From NCBI GenBank assembly GCA_008828725.1, contig MEHQ01001561.1, forward strand, positions 1-64,000: DNA of 64,000 bases, in the 5' to 3' direction. The notes under the pieces are model-generated. The model was given only the letters and a program-made list of their open reading frames with translations. It did no database searches and had not been told where the DNA came from. The stretch comes from Saccharina japonica. Lineage: Eukaryota > Sar > Phaeophyceae > Laminariales > Laminariaceae. How positions within the stretch are numbered: the first letter of the stretch is position 1; every line of letters begins with the position of its first letter. The translations under genes and the position numbers were made by a program. Of the stretch, positions 12,430 to 24,984 are shown piece by piece.

Positions 12430-14364
12430 CTGTCCGTAGCTGTACAAAAACGGCGAATGCCCCAAAAGCAGACGTGTATGTCATCTGGAACAACACGCCG
12501 GTCAGCACCATTCGGGCAGAATACCCTTGCCGAAGCCACTCCAGCGCATGATGGAAATGTGCTGGAAGCGGTATCAGGTCGGCACGCATTCAGGGCGAAA
12601 CAAGATCCGCGCACGAGTATCGAACATCAAGAGCAACGTATATACGTGAGCTCGACAAAAGTCGGCGTTACGTGCAGCCTGTCGCATGTCGCTCTTGCGA
12701 ACATTTAAAACGAGAAACACAAAATCTGAATAGGTTCCTTCAGCGTTTCGCACACGGCAGCAGAGCACCAATGGGGTAAATGACAAAAGGAACAAGGCAA
12801 GTGCCAAACGCTGGCTACCCTGGGGTTCAAGATCACAACATCGAGCTTTGCAGTAGTGCCACAATACCGTACAGTGAACGCTAACTATATACTTCACACA
12901 CAGGCTAGACATGGCGATGTCCATAGGACAACGTGTTTCTCCCGGTGCGTCACTCAAACTATATTACAAATTGATTATGGAGCATTGCGCGGACAGTCAT
13001 TTGATCAATTATTAGCAGATGGGGAAAGCCGCGGCCAGCTACGGCAGGGCGTTATAGAAAACAGATACCACAGCTGTCCAACTAACGACGAATTTGGCGA
13101 TCACAGGGGTGTAGTTCTCTTGCCTCCACCACTCGGACACCCACATAAGCACTGCAATAGCCCGTACAATTTCGGTATACTCGCCGGTTGTGGATCGCTT
13201 GCTGCAGGGCTTGTGGGGTGAAGCAGTATATGTAATGCACATGGAAATTACGCTGTTGCTCTAGACGGCGACGACTACCGTGCTTGAAGCGATCGGCAAC
13301 GTAAAGTTGGCTATGTGTCCCTTTGCAAGCGAAGGAAGGCAAGCGAACACAAGTGGCATCACAACAATTTAGGCTCACCGAACCCGAACAAAAAAGGGCT
13401 GAGCCATATTATTTTGGTCTTTGACACTGTAGCACCAAGGAGCACCGGGACGAAGCAACCGCGAAACACAAGCTCCTCTGCAAGAGGGCCAATCTACACG
13501 CCACGTCAAAGAGAGGAAGGTCGAAACGGGGGGCAGCGGCAGCGAAGGGGCACTGTTTCCGCGGTGGAGACGCCTTGACACAACAGGGCCACGTGATAAC
13601 ACTGCCAAGATATTGAAAACAAATACCAAAAGGACAAGCACTGAAATACGCAGCGAAATAAAAACACCGGCCAAACACTAAAACGGACTACATCAAAATC
13701 GACCCCTGTCTTTACGTAGCTGAAGCATAAACTATCACTATCAAGTGTAAACTATCAAGTGGGAACATTGATCAGAGCAAAATAGTGCTCTCCTACATTA
13801 CTGGGTTTGAATACAACGCCCCAGGAAGAAACCAGCTGCAACACATGAATATCAATGTGAGTATATTCAGACGGTTTTTCCTGGGGTACATTCCGCTTTT
13901 TCACAACGAACACGGAGATGAAGTTTCCCTCTGGAGCATGATGTCCCGTGCTACGCGACTACGTACTCGTACACTCTCTATGAGTTACCCAGCTTCAGAC
14001 CATAGGGTGCCACGTCTGGTCAGTTTGCAGCGGCGAGTTTGATTCCAAGGAGAGAAAAACAAGACAAAAAGTGACTGCGATGGATGCACGGCAATCGTCA
14101 TCAGGAGACTTACCACCAAATTCCGCGCGACGCTCGCCGTTCCAGTTTGCAGGTTTGCTTTCTTCACCAACTCTCCCCAGGCGACTACATGCAATGGTCG
14201 GGGACGTGCCCGAGGCTGCTCAAGTCCCACTCCTGTGATCTGGAACGTAGTAATAGAACGAGAGTCAAAGACGCCCCCCCCAATGTACTTGGAGATTACA
14301 CCAGCGGGCATAAATACATACATACAAGTGCATGCATAACATACTACATACATACATACATACA

Positions 14365-14398
<34 letters not shown>

Positions 14399-14508
14399 CA
14401 TACATACATACATACATACATACATACATACATACATACATACATACATACATACATACATACATACATACATACATACATACATACATACATACATACA
14501 TACATACA

Positions 14509-14542
<34 letters not shown>

Positions 14543-15511
14543 CATACGTATTGTACCATCGTCAACATTATTCAAGCTTGCCAGATAAATAGAGTGTTCG
14601 TGGGAGAGCTTGACGATTACAATAGCCAAAATGAATACGTGGTCATGGTCTTCTACCCTAGCCCGCGACTGCCGTCTGCCGTCATTGAATACGTCGCGTG
14701 GGTGCTTCTCGCGACAGCTCACTGTATGCAATGGATGAAATGGGTTTGCAGATGGCCACGAGGCAACACGTGAAGTCCTAACCTCGTCGTCACCGCGCAG
14801 AATAAACGAAACGCTCTTAGATGATTCGATGTTACACAACTACAGGAGAAAATACAGGGCCTGGTGTGAAGCGCATGACTGCATCACACGTATTTGGTCG
14901 TCCAAATTAGAAGTTAAGCATTGCTCCTACCTATATACCAGGTATATGGCACGTTGGAGTTGCAAGCATGTCGTAAGATGGGAATGGAGAGAACCCAGCA
15001 TCATGACTGCAACCATCGATCGACACGTTTGTTTCACCACTCTTCGTTGTCCCGCACACAAGTGGCGCACGCTTTGGCGTTAAGGTGACAAGGTAAGCTC
15101 ATACCACCATCGAAATTACACGCAAATGGCGCTTCGCCCTCCGCATGAGCTCCCATATACCTGGTATACACGAAAACGACGATTCTGTGATATGTCAACC
15201 CATGTCTGCCACCGTGTCGCCAAGCGCACCTACGTCTTGTAGTACCTAGTGCCTGGAAGGCTTAGGGTGTGAGCTTTGAATATTATAGCGTCGACACCCG
15301 CCATGCAAATTAGAGGCAAATGCCACATCGGTAAATAATTCAGCACGCGAATGCAAACCTCAGAAACGGTCAGTTTGTGGGTTAACCACGCCATCGTCAC
15401 TAGCGGCCCAAGAAATAGGCAGCACGTTAGCACCAGTGGCAGTACCAGTGCGACGCCGAGATTGTTCGTGTCTACACCAATCCATGTTCTGAGCGGCAGT
15501 CCGTCTTCCAC
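12430..15511 (-). CDS. RCE1: CAAX prenyl protease 2 (RCE1 type), partial multi-exon gene
   Basis: RCE1 is an ER-membrane endopeptidase that removes the last three residues of farnesylated or geranylgeranylated CAAX proteins such as Ras and Rho. Exons in reading order are 15511-15359, 14239-14114, 13493-13379 and 12561-12430. All junctions are GT-AG and the phases agree (0, 0, 1, 1). The first exon gives a membrane segment containing LPLVLTCCLFLGPL, as in the family. The second ends ...SVARNLV and joins IGPLAEELVFRGC, which holds the catalytic EExxxR motif. The third ends FLFGF and joins AHFHHALEWLRQ, supplying the second catalytic element. FQMTYTSAFGAFAVFVQLRTG follows, very like animal RCE1. 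The N-terminal exons and the last part with the HxxxN motif are not located. A possible next exon is 12077-12006, with good splice sites and matching phase, but its product lacks the expected motif. Domain identity is firm; gene ends are not. Confidence 0.88.
14342..14547. repeat. (CATA)n microsatellite, about 200 bp
   Basis: Nearly pure CATA/TACA repeats with two TATATA interruptions. They lie in the intron between the first two placed RCE1 exons. The long Tyr-Ile-His-Thr and Cys-Met-Tyr-Val frames across it are repeat translations. Confidence 0.95.
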
Positions 15512-15979
15512 CTGCAAGTGCGCGCCAAAAACACGAAAAACGATAAAACTTGTGCTGTTACAGTTCGATGCTCGCTACCAGCAAACTCTGTTTTAGGGCG
15601 CGAAGGGATGCGATTGCGGATGGAGGCAACGAAGCCAAAAACGAGGAAGGGAAGCGGAAAAATCTGACAACAATTTCAAAAGTTCATTGAACCATAACCT
15701 TTGAGTACCGACATGGGTTCGACACGCTGTGGGCGACATTTGGTAGCCGCGTGCGCAAAGTCGCCAAGTGCATCAGCACAGCTGAAGCAGTACTACTACT
15801 AACGGTAATAATGTTATAGCCCTATGTGCTAAACTGGTATGGCCATATAGTACTGATTTTGAAATAATGGTGCAGAGCCGGACCTGCATCGATTTTCAGC
15901 CAATAACGACGCATGGCACGGTAGAGGTGCACCATGTTACAGAGTTTTCTGAGACTCCTCACTTGAGGAGGTCTATACT

Positions 15980-16045
15980 ATTACTAAGTAATACTAAGTA
16001 ATACTACAGTAAGTAATACTAAGTAATACTAAGTAATATCAAGTC
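15980..16045 (+). repeat. Short minisatellite of ACTAAGTAAT units
   Basis: About six imperfect units of ACTAAGTAAT or a near variant. From 16050 to 17700 I see scattered short open frames, none with recognisable similarity. The upstream RCE1 exons may lie in this stretch. Confidence 0.75.
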
Positions 16046-17719
16046 AAAAACTGATTTGGGAGGAAACTAAAAGTGCTACAGCATCTGATCAACAATCCCA
16101 TGGCCCAAGTATACAATGAATAATACTGCAACATAAGAATGACGCAAGTCCGACGATTTTGGGTTAAGGCAAGGAGCCCGATCATTCAGAAAGCGCTTCT
16201 GTTTGAAAGCCTGTCATAAAAGTGCTACCTCCATCGTAGCACGCGTCTAACACGGAACCACAGTTGTACCTAGTAGTACTGGGCGGACCAACATGTTGCA
16301 AAAGTATGGGGGATAATAAAAAGGTGGCAAAAAACGAGAGCCCTGGAGCAATGGGCAAGGAAGAGATGCGAGACACCGAAGTAGTTGCAGCACTACTGAC
16401 TGTGGCACTACGAACAACATAACACCAGGTAGTTCGTAGCCAGGCAGAATACCACAAATCCTCGTATTAAATTTCTGGCGGAAAGGCGTACCGGGAACTG
16501 GTAAGAATGCAAGAATGGCAACGCTAGTCTAATGCTGTGACGTTTCTACTGTACGACGTAGGCATTTGGGCGATAAAGTTGCCACCATACGTAAATACGA
16601 GCCCACCGGGTTAAAGGACTTGAACCGCTGTAGACACTCAAGCTCAACACTCAAATCAAAGAATTACCTTATTAGTGCGTAACTGGCAGTCTGTGTACTT
16701 GCTGGTTCAGAACCGAGACGTCTACCGATTCTTGAAGATGCTCACCGGTCGAGCTAGCTGAGCCGTAGCCACTACAGTCACAAAGCTTGTACACAAAACG
16801 GCCGCGAGTCTTGCTTTAATCTGCGAGGGAATATCAAGATCAGGAATAAGAAATGAGGACGTCAAGAGTGGAGGGTAAGATGCAGCGTATGTATCATACG
16901 TATTGACAGATTACAAACAGCAGCGCCGGAGAGCTGTGAGCTTGTAGGCTCCATCCATAGAGCTGGGCTAAGTCCGTACTCAGGTAGTCTATACCAGGTA
17001 TGTCCGAGTGCGAGCACAAGGGTTCGAACATGCATGTTTTATCTGTGCACGGCTCGTGGCACTGAAGCAAAACCAGCAGCGAGGACTTCAAAAAGGTACA
17101 TATTCAAACGTGTAATACTACAGTAGGTACAGTATATAGAAATTATAAATAAACACCTTGTACGAGGATGAGGAGCGAGGGGTGAGGTGGCTGACTTTGA
17201 CCTGCTATTTTTGGTTACCATCTGGTGTTAATAGTGTTAATACCAAGTTAATACTCATTCAGTATTTGGGTGGCGAGGTAAGCCGCCTGACAGTTGCCTT
17301 CATTGCTAAAAGCACAGTTTGAGCCACAAACGCGGGAAACCACAAGCAGAACTTCCAAAATTACCGCACGTAACACTAACTGCTGTAATATGTACCAGGT
17401 ACGAGCCAACAAATAAGGGCGACTTTTAGTCAGCCAGCTCACAGCCCTAGATAATTGATATTGGAGGCCCGCTTGGCCAGAGCTCGGAATCTGAGGCATC
17501 TACTGGTCCATGCATATATATACGGTACGACATACACAGTCTACAGCAGTACAGTACCGGCCCTCTCACAAGAAACCGGAAATGCTGGCCTATGATATCT
17601 AGGCTTAAAAGTAGATTTCTTGTTTAAGAAGTAGTGTGTTCCACCCTAACTTCAGTATAACCGCTCCCGACTTTCGTATTTCCCTCGAAATGTCAGGCAG
17701 CCTTTCTTGTGAGGCTTTT

Positions 17720-17981
17720 TCTCACGGTAGTTTTGGTAAAAACTGAACATCAGCCGACGATGTAAGGTCAAGATAAGTGAGGTTTTTCACCCGCTCGCGC
17801 GCAACGACAGCAACAAAAAGGAGGTGGACTTGATAAGTCAGAATGGCACTTTCTCACGGTAGTTTTGGTAAAAACTGAACATCAGCCGACGATGTAAGGT
17901 CAAGATAAGTGAGATTTTTCACCCGCTCGCGCGCAACGACAGCAACAAAAAGGAGGTGGACTTGATAAGTCAGAATGGCAC
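17720..17981 (+). repeat. 132-bp direct tandem duplication
   Basis: The block starting TCTCACGGTAGTTTTGGTAA occurs at 17720 and again at 17852, almost unchanged over about 130 bases, including CACCCGCTCGCGCGCAACGA. It is a recent duplication with no coding potential seen. Confidence 0.9.
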
Positions 17982-18486
17982 GCGACGTTTACACAGCCGT
18001 TGTTTTTAAAATCGTAATCGTGTTATACTCGTATGAATAGCCTGTATATTTTGCCTCGTTTGATAATTTCGCGCAATGATATACAATACATATCATATGT
18101 CAACGTTGGATACGACATGTAAGTATCCAATCATCATAACTGTAAAAGCTACGTAGCTACGATAGCTTGGATAACAACAGCAAACAGCAACGGGCGATGA
18201 ACGTCTGCGAGTCTTGACCATGTGATAGCACAAGCTACGTACACTGCAGCAGTAGGAGGGTTGTCTTTGATTCCAGGTATGTACTCCTACCGGTACGAGT
18301 ACTCGTAGAGTATGTACAGCGTACAGTACAAAGCAGGGATGCGTACTTCCCGGTAGCGGTAATTACCCGAAATTAATAGGGCTCGAGGTAATATTTTTTT
18401 CAGAGGAAATTATTCGCGTCCCCTATCCCCGGGCAAATAACGCCTCCATATAAAATGGGAACCCCTTCTTTTTTTTGTCAAACGCC

Positions 18487-19262
18487 GCTAAGGGCCCGTC
18501 TTAACGAACAAATAAAAAATGAAAATAAAAAATGAAAATAAAAACGAAAAGCAGAACTAAAGAACAATCGAGCCTCATTGGTCAAACAGCAAAAAACAGC
18601 AGTAGAGATCCCGAAAACTCAGTTTTTTTTTCATTTTTTTTAATTGCCAGAGGGTATAATTTTAATGAAAAGGGGTGCGAAATTATCTGATTATGGGATA
18701 TCATCGCCAAGAGGAACATAGGATGACCGCTTCGCAAGCGCATGGTGGGTGGAGTAGTGCGTGGGGCTGCTGCAGGGCTTGTGCGCCATCAAAGTCAGCA
18801 TATATCGGTAGGGTATAACCAAGCTGTGCCTTTGCAAGAAACCAGAGGGTTAGGAAGTGGCTGTGGCGATATATTATGCGATGGGGGTGCCAGAGAGCGG
18901 CCCAATGTCTGCCGACAAACGGCGAGGACCCAAACACAACTTCCAGGGCCTTCCCGAGGGAGCGGGTTGGACCACGAGCACCGCCTGCTCTCAGGGGTGC
19001 CTCGCGCGTGCGAGTTGGGTCTGTCCAGCTACGTCGTTGGGTGCATTCGCCGCGAGTCCATATGCGGTGGCGATTGAACTATTCCGTGATTCAAAAAAGA
19101 AGTTGCACCGCGAGTTTTTACTTCTATTTTCGTTTTTTTTTCAGATAAAGCTGGATGTCGTTTGGACTCAACTGCGTTTTTTTATCTAAAAACAAAAGGT
19201 TGTTCGTCATTTTCATTTTTTATTTTCATTTTTTATTTGCTCGTTAAGACCCGCCCTAAGCT
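18487..19262. mobile_element. Non-autonomous DNA transposon with about 50-bp TIRs
   Basis: The left end carries CGTCTTAACGAACAAATAAA and then twice AAAATGAAAAT. The right end carries the inverted copy, ending TCGTTAAGAC near 19249. Between them are only weak open frames (18742-19189), without a recognisable transposase. Its terminus resembles those at 39272 and 43866. The target duplication is unclear. Confidence 0.72.
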
Positions 19263-19414
19263 GTGCAGCAGGGCAGAGCGCTACGGAGGCGCCCACAGAC
19301 TCCTCCTATACCACACAAATATCATACAGAGGAGTTGGATGTTATCGAGCGGAATCATCGAAGGAATGTACTACGAGTATATAATATAAAATATCATAAC
19401 GTAGACTATACATA

Positions 19415-19700
19415 TTATAGGGAATAAGAGGCCCTCCCGCCCCCACGGCGGTAGGGCCATTAAAGCAAGTCGTAATGGAGATGATAGAGGCTCAAATTAA
19501 AAATAATATGTAGGAATAAATAGGAAACAAATTGACTACGAACATTCTTAATAGGAATACAAATGTACGGTGAAGGAAATAGAAACGATGGGGATTGACT
19601 CCGAATCAATGCGGGTTGTTTGATGGAAAACATATTTATAATAGATGTGGCCAGGGGGGGCTGGCTGCTTCCTGAGAGCACGTTGTTTGTTGTTGTCGGC
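19415..19700 (+). repeat. Dispersed repeat, uninterrupted copy
   Basis: It starts with GAGGCCCTCCCGCCCCCACG and ends around GGCCAGGGGGGGCTGGCTGC. The same beginning (49953) and end (about 50985-51015) occur around the transposon at 50017-50811, so this copy shows the state without that insertion. The middle parts are diverged but alignable. Confidence 0.6.
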
Positions 19701-19956
19701 TGTCTCGCGGTCATCGCGAAAGGGGCTTGCAAAATCGCTCGCGAGACTGGCTGTGCTGATGATCGAGATCATTTGACTCGTGCATGCAGGCATACCGATT
19801 TTTTCGTGAAACATATTATAGGGCACAAATACTACTCAGCAGCATTGATTGTTGGCTGTGTTACGTACGTACGTCGTACAGTACGCACATTGAACGCACT
19901 TATCATACGTGCCAGCTGATACGTACGACACTGTACTCTGTACCATGGCATTATAG

Positions 19957-20044
19957 CAGCGCGTAAATCCGCACTAAAAACAGAATAAAAAAAAGCGAGG
20001 CAGATCTCATAAATCCGCCCTGCAGGGCGGATTTACGAGCACTG
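19957..20044. mobile_element. Internally deleted copy of the palindrome-ended element
   Basis: It starts CAGCGCGTAAATCCGC and ends with a perfect 26-base palindrome (TAAATCCGCCC, TGCA and the mirror) plus CGAGCACTG. The sequence between, ACTAAAAACAG to GAGGCAGATCTC, equals the right-hand part of the element at 58502-58793. It is an 88-bp deletion derivative. Confidence 0.75.
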
Positions 20045-20604
20045 CCATGGTAGTAGATAAAGCAGTTGATATGTACGTCCGTATATACATACGTAATTTT
20101 CATACGTCCGTATATGAATACGTACTTTTCATACGTGCACAGACAGCAGTAAATATTTTGCTAAGGGATGACATATTATCCCTCCCCCCCCTGGGAGGCT
20201 GGGAGGGGTTCATTGTGTCCCCGGGAATACGGGAATGCGCTGATCGTGTCCCCGGGTATACGTACGGCAGCAGTGTGGTCGTCTACTACGTAGTTAACAC
20301 ATTTTTCGTACGTACGTATATACACAGGCCATTGTATGTACGTACGTACGTGCACAGACAGCATGATGCAGGCATCGATGCAGTAATGTCACGTGAGCAT
20401 GTCACCTGGCATCGCTCTGAACGTGATGTTCGTCGAAGAGCTATGGTGTCTCGCGGCACGGTCTAGCCTGGTATGATACCTGGCAATAAATACATGTACA
20501 AAATTGCAGCTGCTGCTCGGAGAGAGCTCGACAGCTTTTCTTAGACGTAGAGTTTTGCCCTTTTCGCGATAACTGGCGATGACGTCCACCCGGCGACACG
20601 CAAC

Positions 20605-21725
20605 TCCCTCATCGTGCTCGCCGACCCCTGCTCTGCCTACTCTGCCAAGGGCGGTCTCGGCCGTGCCCAACTCATGTCTCACGGGGCTGCGATTTTTCCA
20701 GGATTCCATGCCCTTTTTGTCACGTGCACATACCATACCAACCAGTACATGCTTTTTTGTTCTACACGCAAACCGCATTATTCAAGATTCCGTTTTTTTT
20801 TATGTACGAGTAGACGACCAACCCGGATTTTTATCGTACCGGCTCCTTTTACTGCGGATATACACGTACGTATTATATGTACGAGTACCAGTACCGCTGC
20901 AAGCAGTAACAGAGTATCATATACCAGGTAATTTTTAATATGCGATGATATCTGTACAGTATTCATACGTGCGTGGTATTCAGCAGTATGGCAGTGGTCG
21001 GTGTGTGCCTGGATATAGTACCGGCCAGGGCCTCGCGTGCGCTCGCGGGCGTGAACATGCGGGCGGTGGGCGCTGCAGCAACGTTTATCAAGAATATGGA
21101 GAGCGCACATACAAAACACACACCTTTTTTTTTTACACGCTACTGCTGTACATGCATAATCAAAGATTCCCTCATCGTGCTCGCCGACCCCTGCTCTGCC
21201 TACTCTGCCAAGGGCGGTCTCGGCCGTGCCCAACTCATGTCTCACGGGGCTGCGATTTTTCCAGGATTCCATGCCCGTTTTGTCACGTGCACATGCGATA
21301 CCAACCAGTACATGATTTTTTGTTCTACACGCAAACCGCACTATGCAAGATTCCGTTTTTTTATGTAGACGACCAACTCGGATTTTTATCGTACCGGCTC
21401 CTTTTACTGCTGATGTACACGTACTACGTACTATATGTACGAGTACCAGTACCGCTGCAAGCAGTAACAGAGTATCATATACCAGGTAATTTTTAATATG
21501 CGATGATATCTGTACAGTATTCATGCGTGCGTGGTATTCAGCAGTACGATAGTGGTCGGTGTGTGCGTGGATATAGTACCGGGCAGGGCCTCGCGTGCGC
21601 TCGCGGGCGTGGACATGAGGGCGGTGGGCGCTGCAGCAACGTTTACCAAGAATATGGTGATGGAGAGCGCACATACAAAACACACACGCTCTTTTTTTTT
21701 ACACGCAGCTACTACTGTACATGCA
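20605..21725 (+). repeat. Two-copy tandem duplication, about 565-bp unit
   Basis: Units at about 20605-21170 and 21171-21725 are highly similar. Each starts CTCCCTCATCGTGCTCGCCG, contains GTATCATATACCAGGTAATT and ends near GGCGGTGGGCGCTGCAGCAA plus a T-rich run. The long frames on both strands are repeated because the DNA is repeated. No domain is recognisable. A diverged third copy of the left part lies at 22500-22600. Confidence 0.85.
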
Positions 21726-21774
21726 TATACCCGTACGTACGTACGTATTATAACACCTCAGAAGTACCATAGGG

Positions 21775-21900
21775 TGATATTTACAAGACATAAGAAATTC
21801 GGAAGCCGTTATATTGAAGCTAGTATAAAACGCATCCTCTCCTCTCATGTAAATAAGAAACCTAGCCTCCGTTTGTGAGTGTTTTTCATTATTAGGTGTC
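21775..21900 (+). repeat. Dispersed repeat of about 120 bp (three copies in the window)
   Basis: It shares ATAAGAAATTCGG, then GTAGGACGCA-like and AACC(C)AGCCT segments, and TTTTTCATTAT, with 23850-23965 and more distantly with 29150-29220, all in the same orientation. Function unknown. Confidence 0.5.
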
Positions 21901-22499
21901 ATGAGAGTGATAAACAGTAGTGTGAGGGCGCTAACTAGTCAGTGCTAACTCGAACAGGGGAGCACATTCGATACCGTCCTAGTGGAACCAAGCTTATATA
22001 TAATAAGCACACGACAATCTCGGGTGAGAGGCACTGTGCACACCTCTCTGAGCGTGACAGAATGGAGTGATGAGTCTGACATTGTGTGTGCTCATAGGTA
22101 TATATACCGACCCCCTAGCTTAGCTACCAATCTACCAGTCAGTAAGGCTAACTCCTTCGCCGATTAAACGGGCATCGTGGCGCAGTTCGTCTGCCGTCTG
22201 ACGGTGTTTAATAACCAGGAGATGTGAGGCCGAGACGTGCCCACCCGAGGCATCACGCCTCGCGGCTTGAGTAAATACAATGTACAATTTACAGTACTGT
22301 CTTCGCGCGGTGCCTAAGCACACACGTACGAACGAGAGCCCGTGGACAATACTCCGTCTTAGACAATCACGTGTAATCTAGGGAGACTTAAATAGCAGTT
22401 GCACTTCCGGCTCTCACAGTGATATAAGGGAGACGTAAAGTAAATATATATAATCGCGGAATCGCGCATGGTGACCACCATCAGCTACCTGGCGGCACG

Positions 22500-22985
22500 T
22501 AACTCCCTCATCGTGCTCGCCGACCCCTGCTCTGCCTACTCTGCCAAGGGTGGTCTCGGCCGTGCCCAACTCTAGGCTCACGGGGGTACGTTCGTTTGAG
22601 GATCTTCTGCCTCTTTGTGTCACAGGCTCGCCAAATTTTCTGACAGTCCCTTGCGGGATGATTCCCCCCTGTTTTGGACCTTGCGAGACCCACGAAAATA
22701 TCTACCGCATGCGCGCGTGTCAGGACTTTCTCTCGCGAGGCGGTGAACGTCTTCGGGCGATTTATCGGTTAACGTGCCCGCCGGCCTGGTTTGTACCGGG
22801 CAGGGCCTCGCGTGTGCCCGTGGGGCGTGAGCATGCGGGCATGCTGGTTTCGTAATAAAATCGACCGAAAAACAAAAAAAAAAAAAGGGCCACTGCTGTA
22901 CGTACAAGGCTGCGCATCCATGCCGGCGTTTTGTTTTTGTCCGCTTTACGTAGTACGTACTACTTGCTGCTATACTTTCTGGACT
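22500..22985 (+). repeat. Mosaic of pieces of other repeats
   Basis: 22500-22570 is a third copy of the start of the 565-bp unit, and 22795-22840 repeats its GGGCAGGGCCTCGCGTG part. 22885-22985 (CACTGCTGTACGTACAAGG, GCATCCATGCCGGCGTTTTG) recurs at 54198-54300. The patchwork suggests repeated rearrangement rather than one insertion. Confidence 0.6.
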
Positions 22986-23430
22986 GCGCTGTTGCTGCTG
23001 CTGCTGTTGCTGTTGCTGCTGTACGTGTTGGTATATACTACTAATACTACTACTACTACTACTCTACTACTACTACTGCTACTACTACTACTACTACTAC
23101 TACTACACACACACACACTACTACTACTACTACTACTACTACTCTACCTCCTATATCCACTACTACTACTACTACTACTACACTACTACTACTATTGCTG
23201 TACGTACTGGTGCTGCTGTATACTGATTTCACTCTGACTGTTGTTGTAGTTGTGGGTGGGTGGATCGGTTGGTGGTGTGTCGATCGGTTGGTGCGTACGC
23301 TACGTACGTGGTTGGGTGGGTGGGTCGGTGTTGGTGGGTGGGTGTGAGTGAGTGGTGTGGAGTACGGAGAGTGGGTGGGTGGGTGTGGGTGGGCGGGTGT
23401 CGGTGGATCGGTTGGTACGTTGTTGACTGC
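22975..23430. repeat. Trinucleotide (CTG/CTA) and GGGT-rich low-complexity tract
   Basis: CTGCTG and CTACTA runs from 22990 to 23215, with a CACACACACA insert, are followed by GTGGGTGGGT-rich DNA to 23430. Poly-Leu, poly-Thr and poly-Val frames here are artefacts of this composition. Confidence 0.9.
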
Positions 23431-24059
23431 GTGTGTCAACTTGCCTGATCAGTGCATTTTGCGTTATATCATAGGGTGTGGATCGTGGCCCAGTATTATT
23501 TGTATTTTTGTTTTTGTCCGCTATTATACCGGCCCCGCCCTGGCATGGTTCGGGGTACCACTGTTAATAGTACGTATATAATACCAGGTATGTGCATGTG
23601 GCTCTCTCTGTATATGCGTGTATGTATGTGTAAATTAAAATGGTCTTCTGTTGTTTGTTGTTTGCTGCTGCTGCTGTTCGTCATTGTACACACCTGCCAC
23701 CCCAGGTGTTCTTCGATACAGTATCATTTACCATCAATATGTTTTTATTATATATGAATAATACATACTCGTACGGTACGAATGAAAATTTGTTGTTGAA
23801 ATACATCAGTACAGGACAGTGATAAGAACCCAGCCTAATATTTCAAAGGAAATAAGAAATTCGGGAACCGTTCTATGAAGTTAGTGTAGGACGCAACCTC
23901 TGGAAAAAAAAAACAGAAACCCAGCCTGGGTTATATTTATTGTTTCTCATTATAGATGTCCTGTATTACTGTACACCCCTTGGCAGTAAATTCGCTTTTG
24001 TTCGCCCTAATTAAGCTTATTTTTTAGTATTCCTACCTCTAGTCTTCGCCGTTACGGGA

Positions 24060-24116
24060 ATTGCGCGAAGCCGCAGGCGGGTGTCAGCCCGCCGCGGCGA
24101 AGCCCCCCTTGTACCT
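24060..24116 (+). repeat. GC-rich hairpin of the GCG.AGC type followed by CTTGTAC
   Basis: CGAAGCCGCAGGCGGG, TGTCA and CCCGCCGCGGCGAAGC form a stem-loop that runs into CCTTGTACC. The same design ends the repeats at 38770, 38975, 55615, 57565 and 62575. From 24220 to 24305 a CCACCACCACCAG and CTGGTGGTGGTGG pair forms a second, lower-complexity hairpin. Confidence 0.6.
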
Positions 24117-24984
24117 TGTATCACATTACGATTGCGCCGCATTCGACACAATGGTATATTTCTTGCCATCCCTTGGAGAGTGATCGAGATCTGTTGTATA
24201 ACCAAAACCAGAAAAAATACAACAACCACCACCACCACCAGCGACACGTTTCTGCTGCAGCAGCTGGTGCTCAGCTGGTGGTGGTGGTGGTGGTGGTGGT
24301 GTGGCGGTGCTTGACTTGAGGACGGTTGTTGGTGCTCTCTGGTACCTGCTACCTGGTACCTGGTATGGGGTGGAATACGTATGCTTGTCATCGTCAGGAC
24401 CACCCCTGGTACCTGGTAAGTAGGCCATGCAGCATGACCAAGCTTCGCGAACTCGGGACGGCTTTGAACACGAGCAGAGGCAGGAGGAGGGGATGTTATT
24501 TAGGGGCCTTCAGAGACCCCGTCCGTTTCTAAAGCAGTGGTGCTTTCATCGCGCACGGTGACAGAAGGCGAAGTACGTATCATACGATACGAGTAGGCGA
24601 CCAGAGCGAGGATGGACGATACAATCTCAGCAAAGATTAAAAGTAGCAACCGCACTGCTGCAATACTCGTACGTAGAGCAGCCGCGAATCGCTGTGGCCA
24701 CGACGACAAGCACGGCGCACGTACGAGTTGTACTACTACTACAGTATGCCAGCCTGCGACGTAAGAAGACGGTACCGGGCATGCCGGCGTAGGGAGAAGC
24801 GTGCTTTGAATGTGTGGGAGAAAAAAATGGATCTTTTTTTGTTTGCTTTTGCTCCACTATTAGTTGTTATGATAAAGTGGGCATCAAAGATCACTTGATT
24901 AAAGTATTGTTTTTTGGGCATCAGACGAACTATATATAATAGATAGATATGAGCTAAAATATTCGAATGGAAAGGGTGCACTGG

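Noticed and set aside
14342-14547. CRISPR-like array
   Set aside because: Pure tetranucleotide repeat without spacers. No array of repeats and unique spacers exists in the window.
14084-14773. 229-codon plus-strand open frame
   Set aside because: It is the translation of the (CATA)n tract (Tyr-Ile-His-Thr).
13985-14839. 284-codon minus-strand open frame
   Set aside because: Most of it is the (CATA)n tract read as Cys-Met-Tyr-Val. Only 14239-14114 is a real exon, and it belongs to RCE1.
15541-15720. Possible extra RCE1 exon encoding FPLPFLVFGFVASIRNR
   Set aside because: Open and near an acceptor, but the peptide lacks the conserved R..P..I..R pattern expected before the membrane segment.
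20778-21683. 301-codon minus-strand frame
   Set aside because: It contains the same peptide twice because the DNA is duplicated. No domain or splice support.
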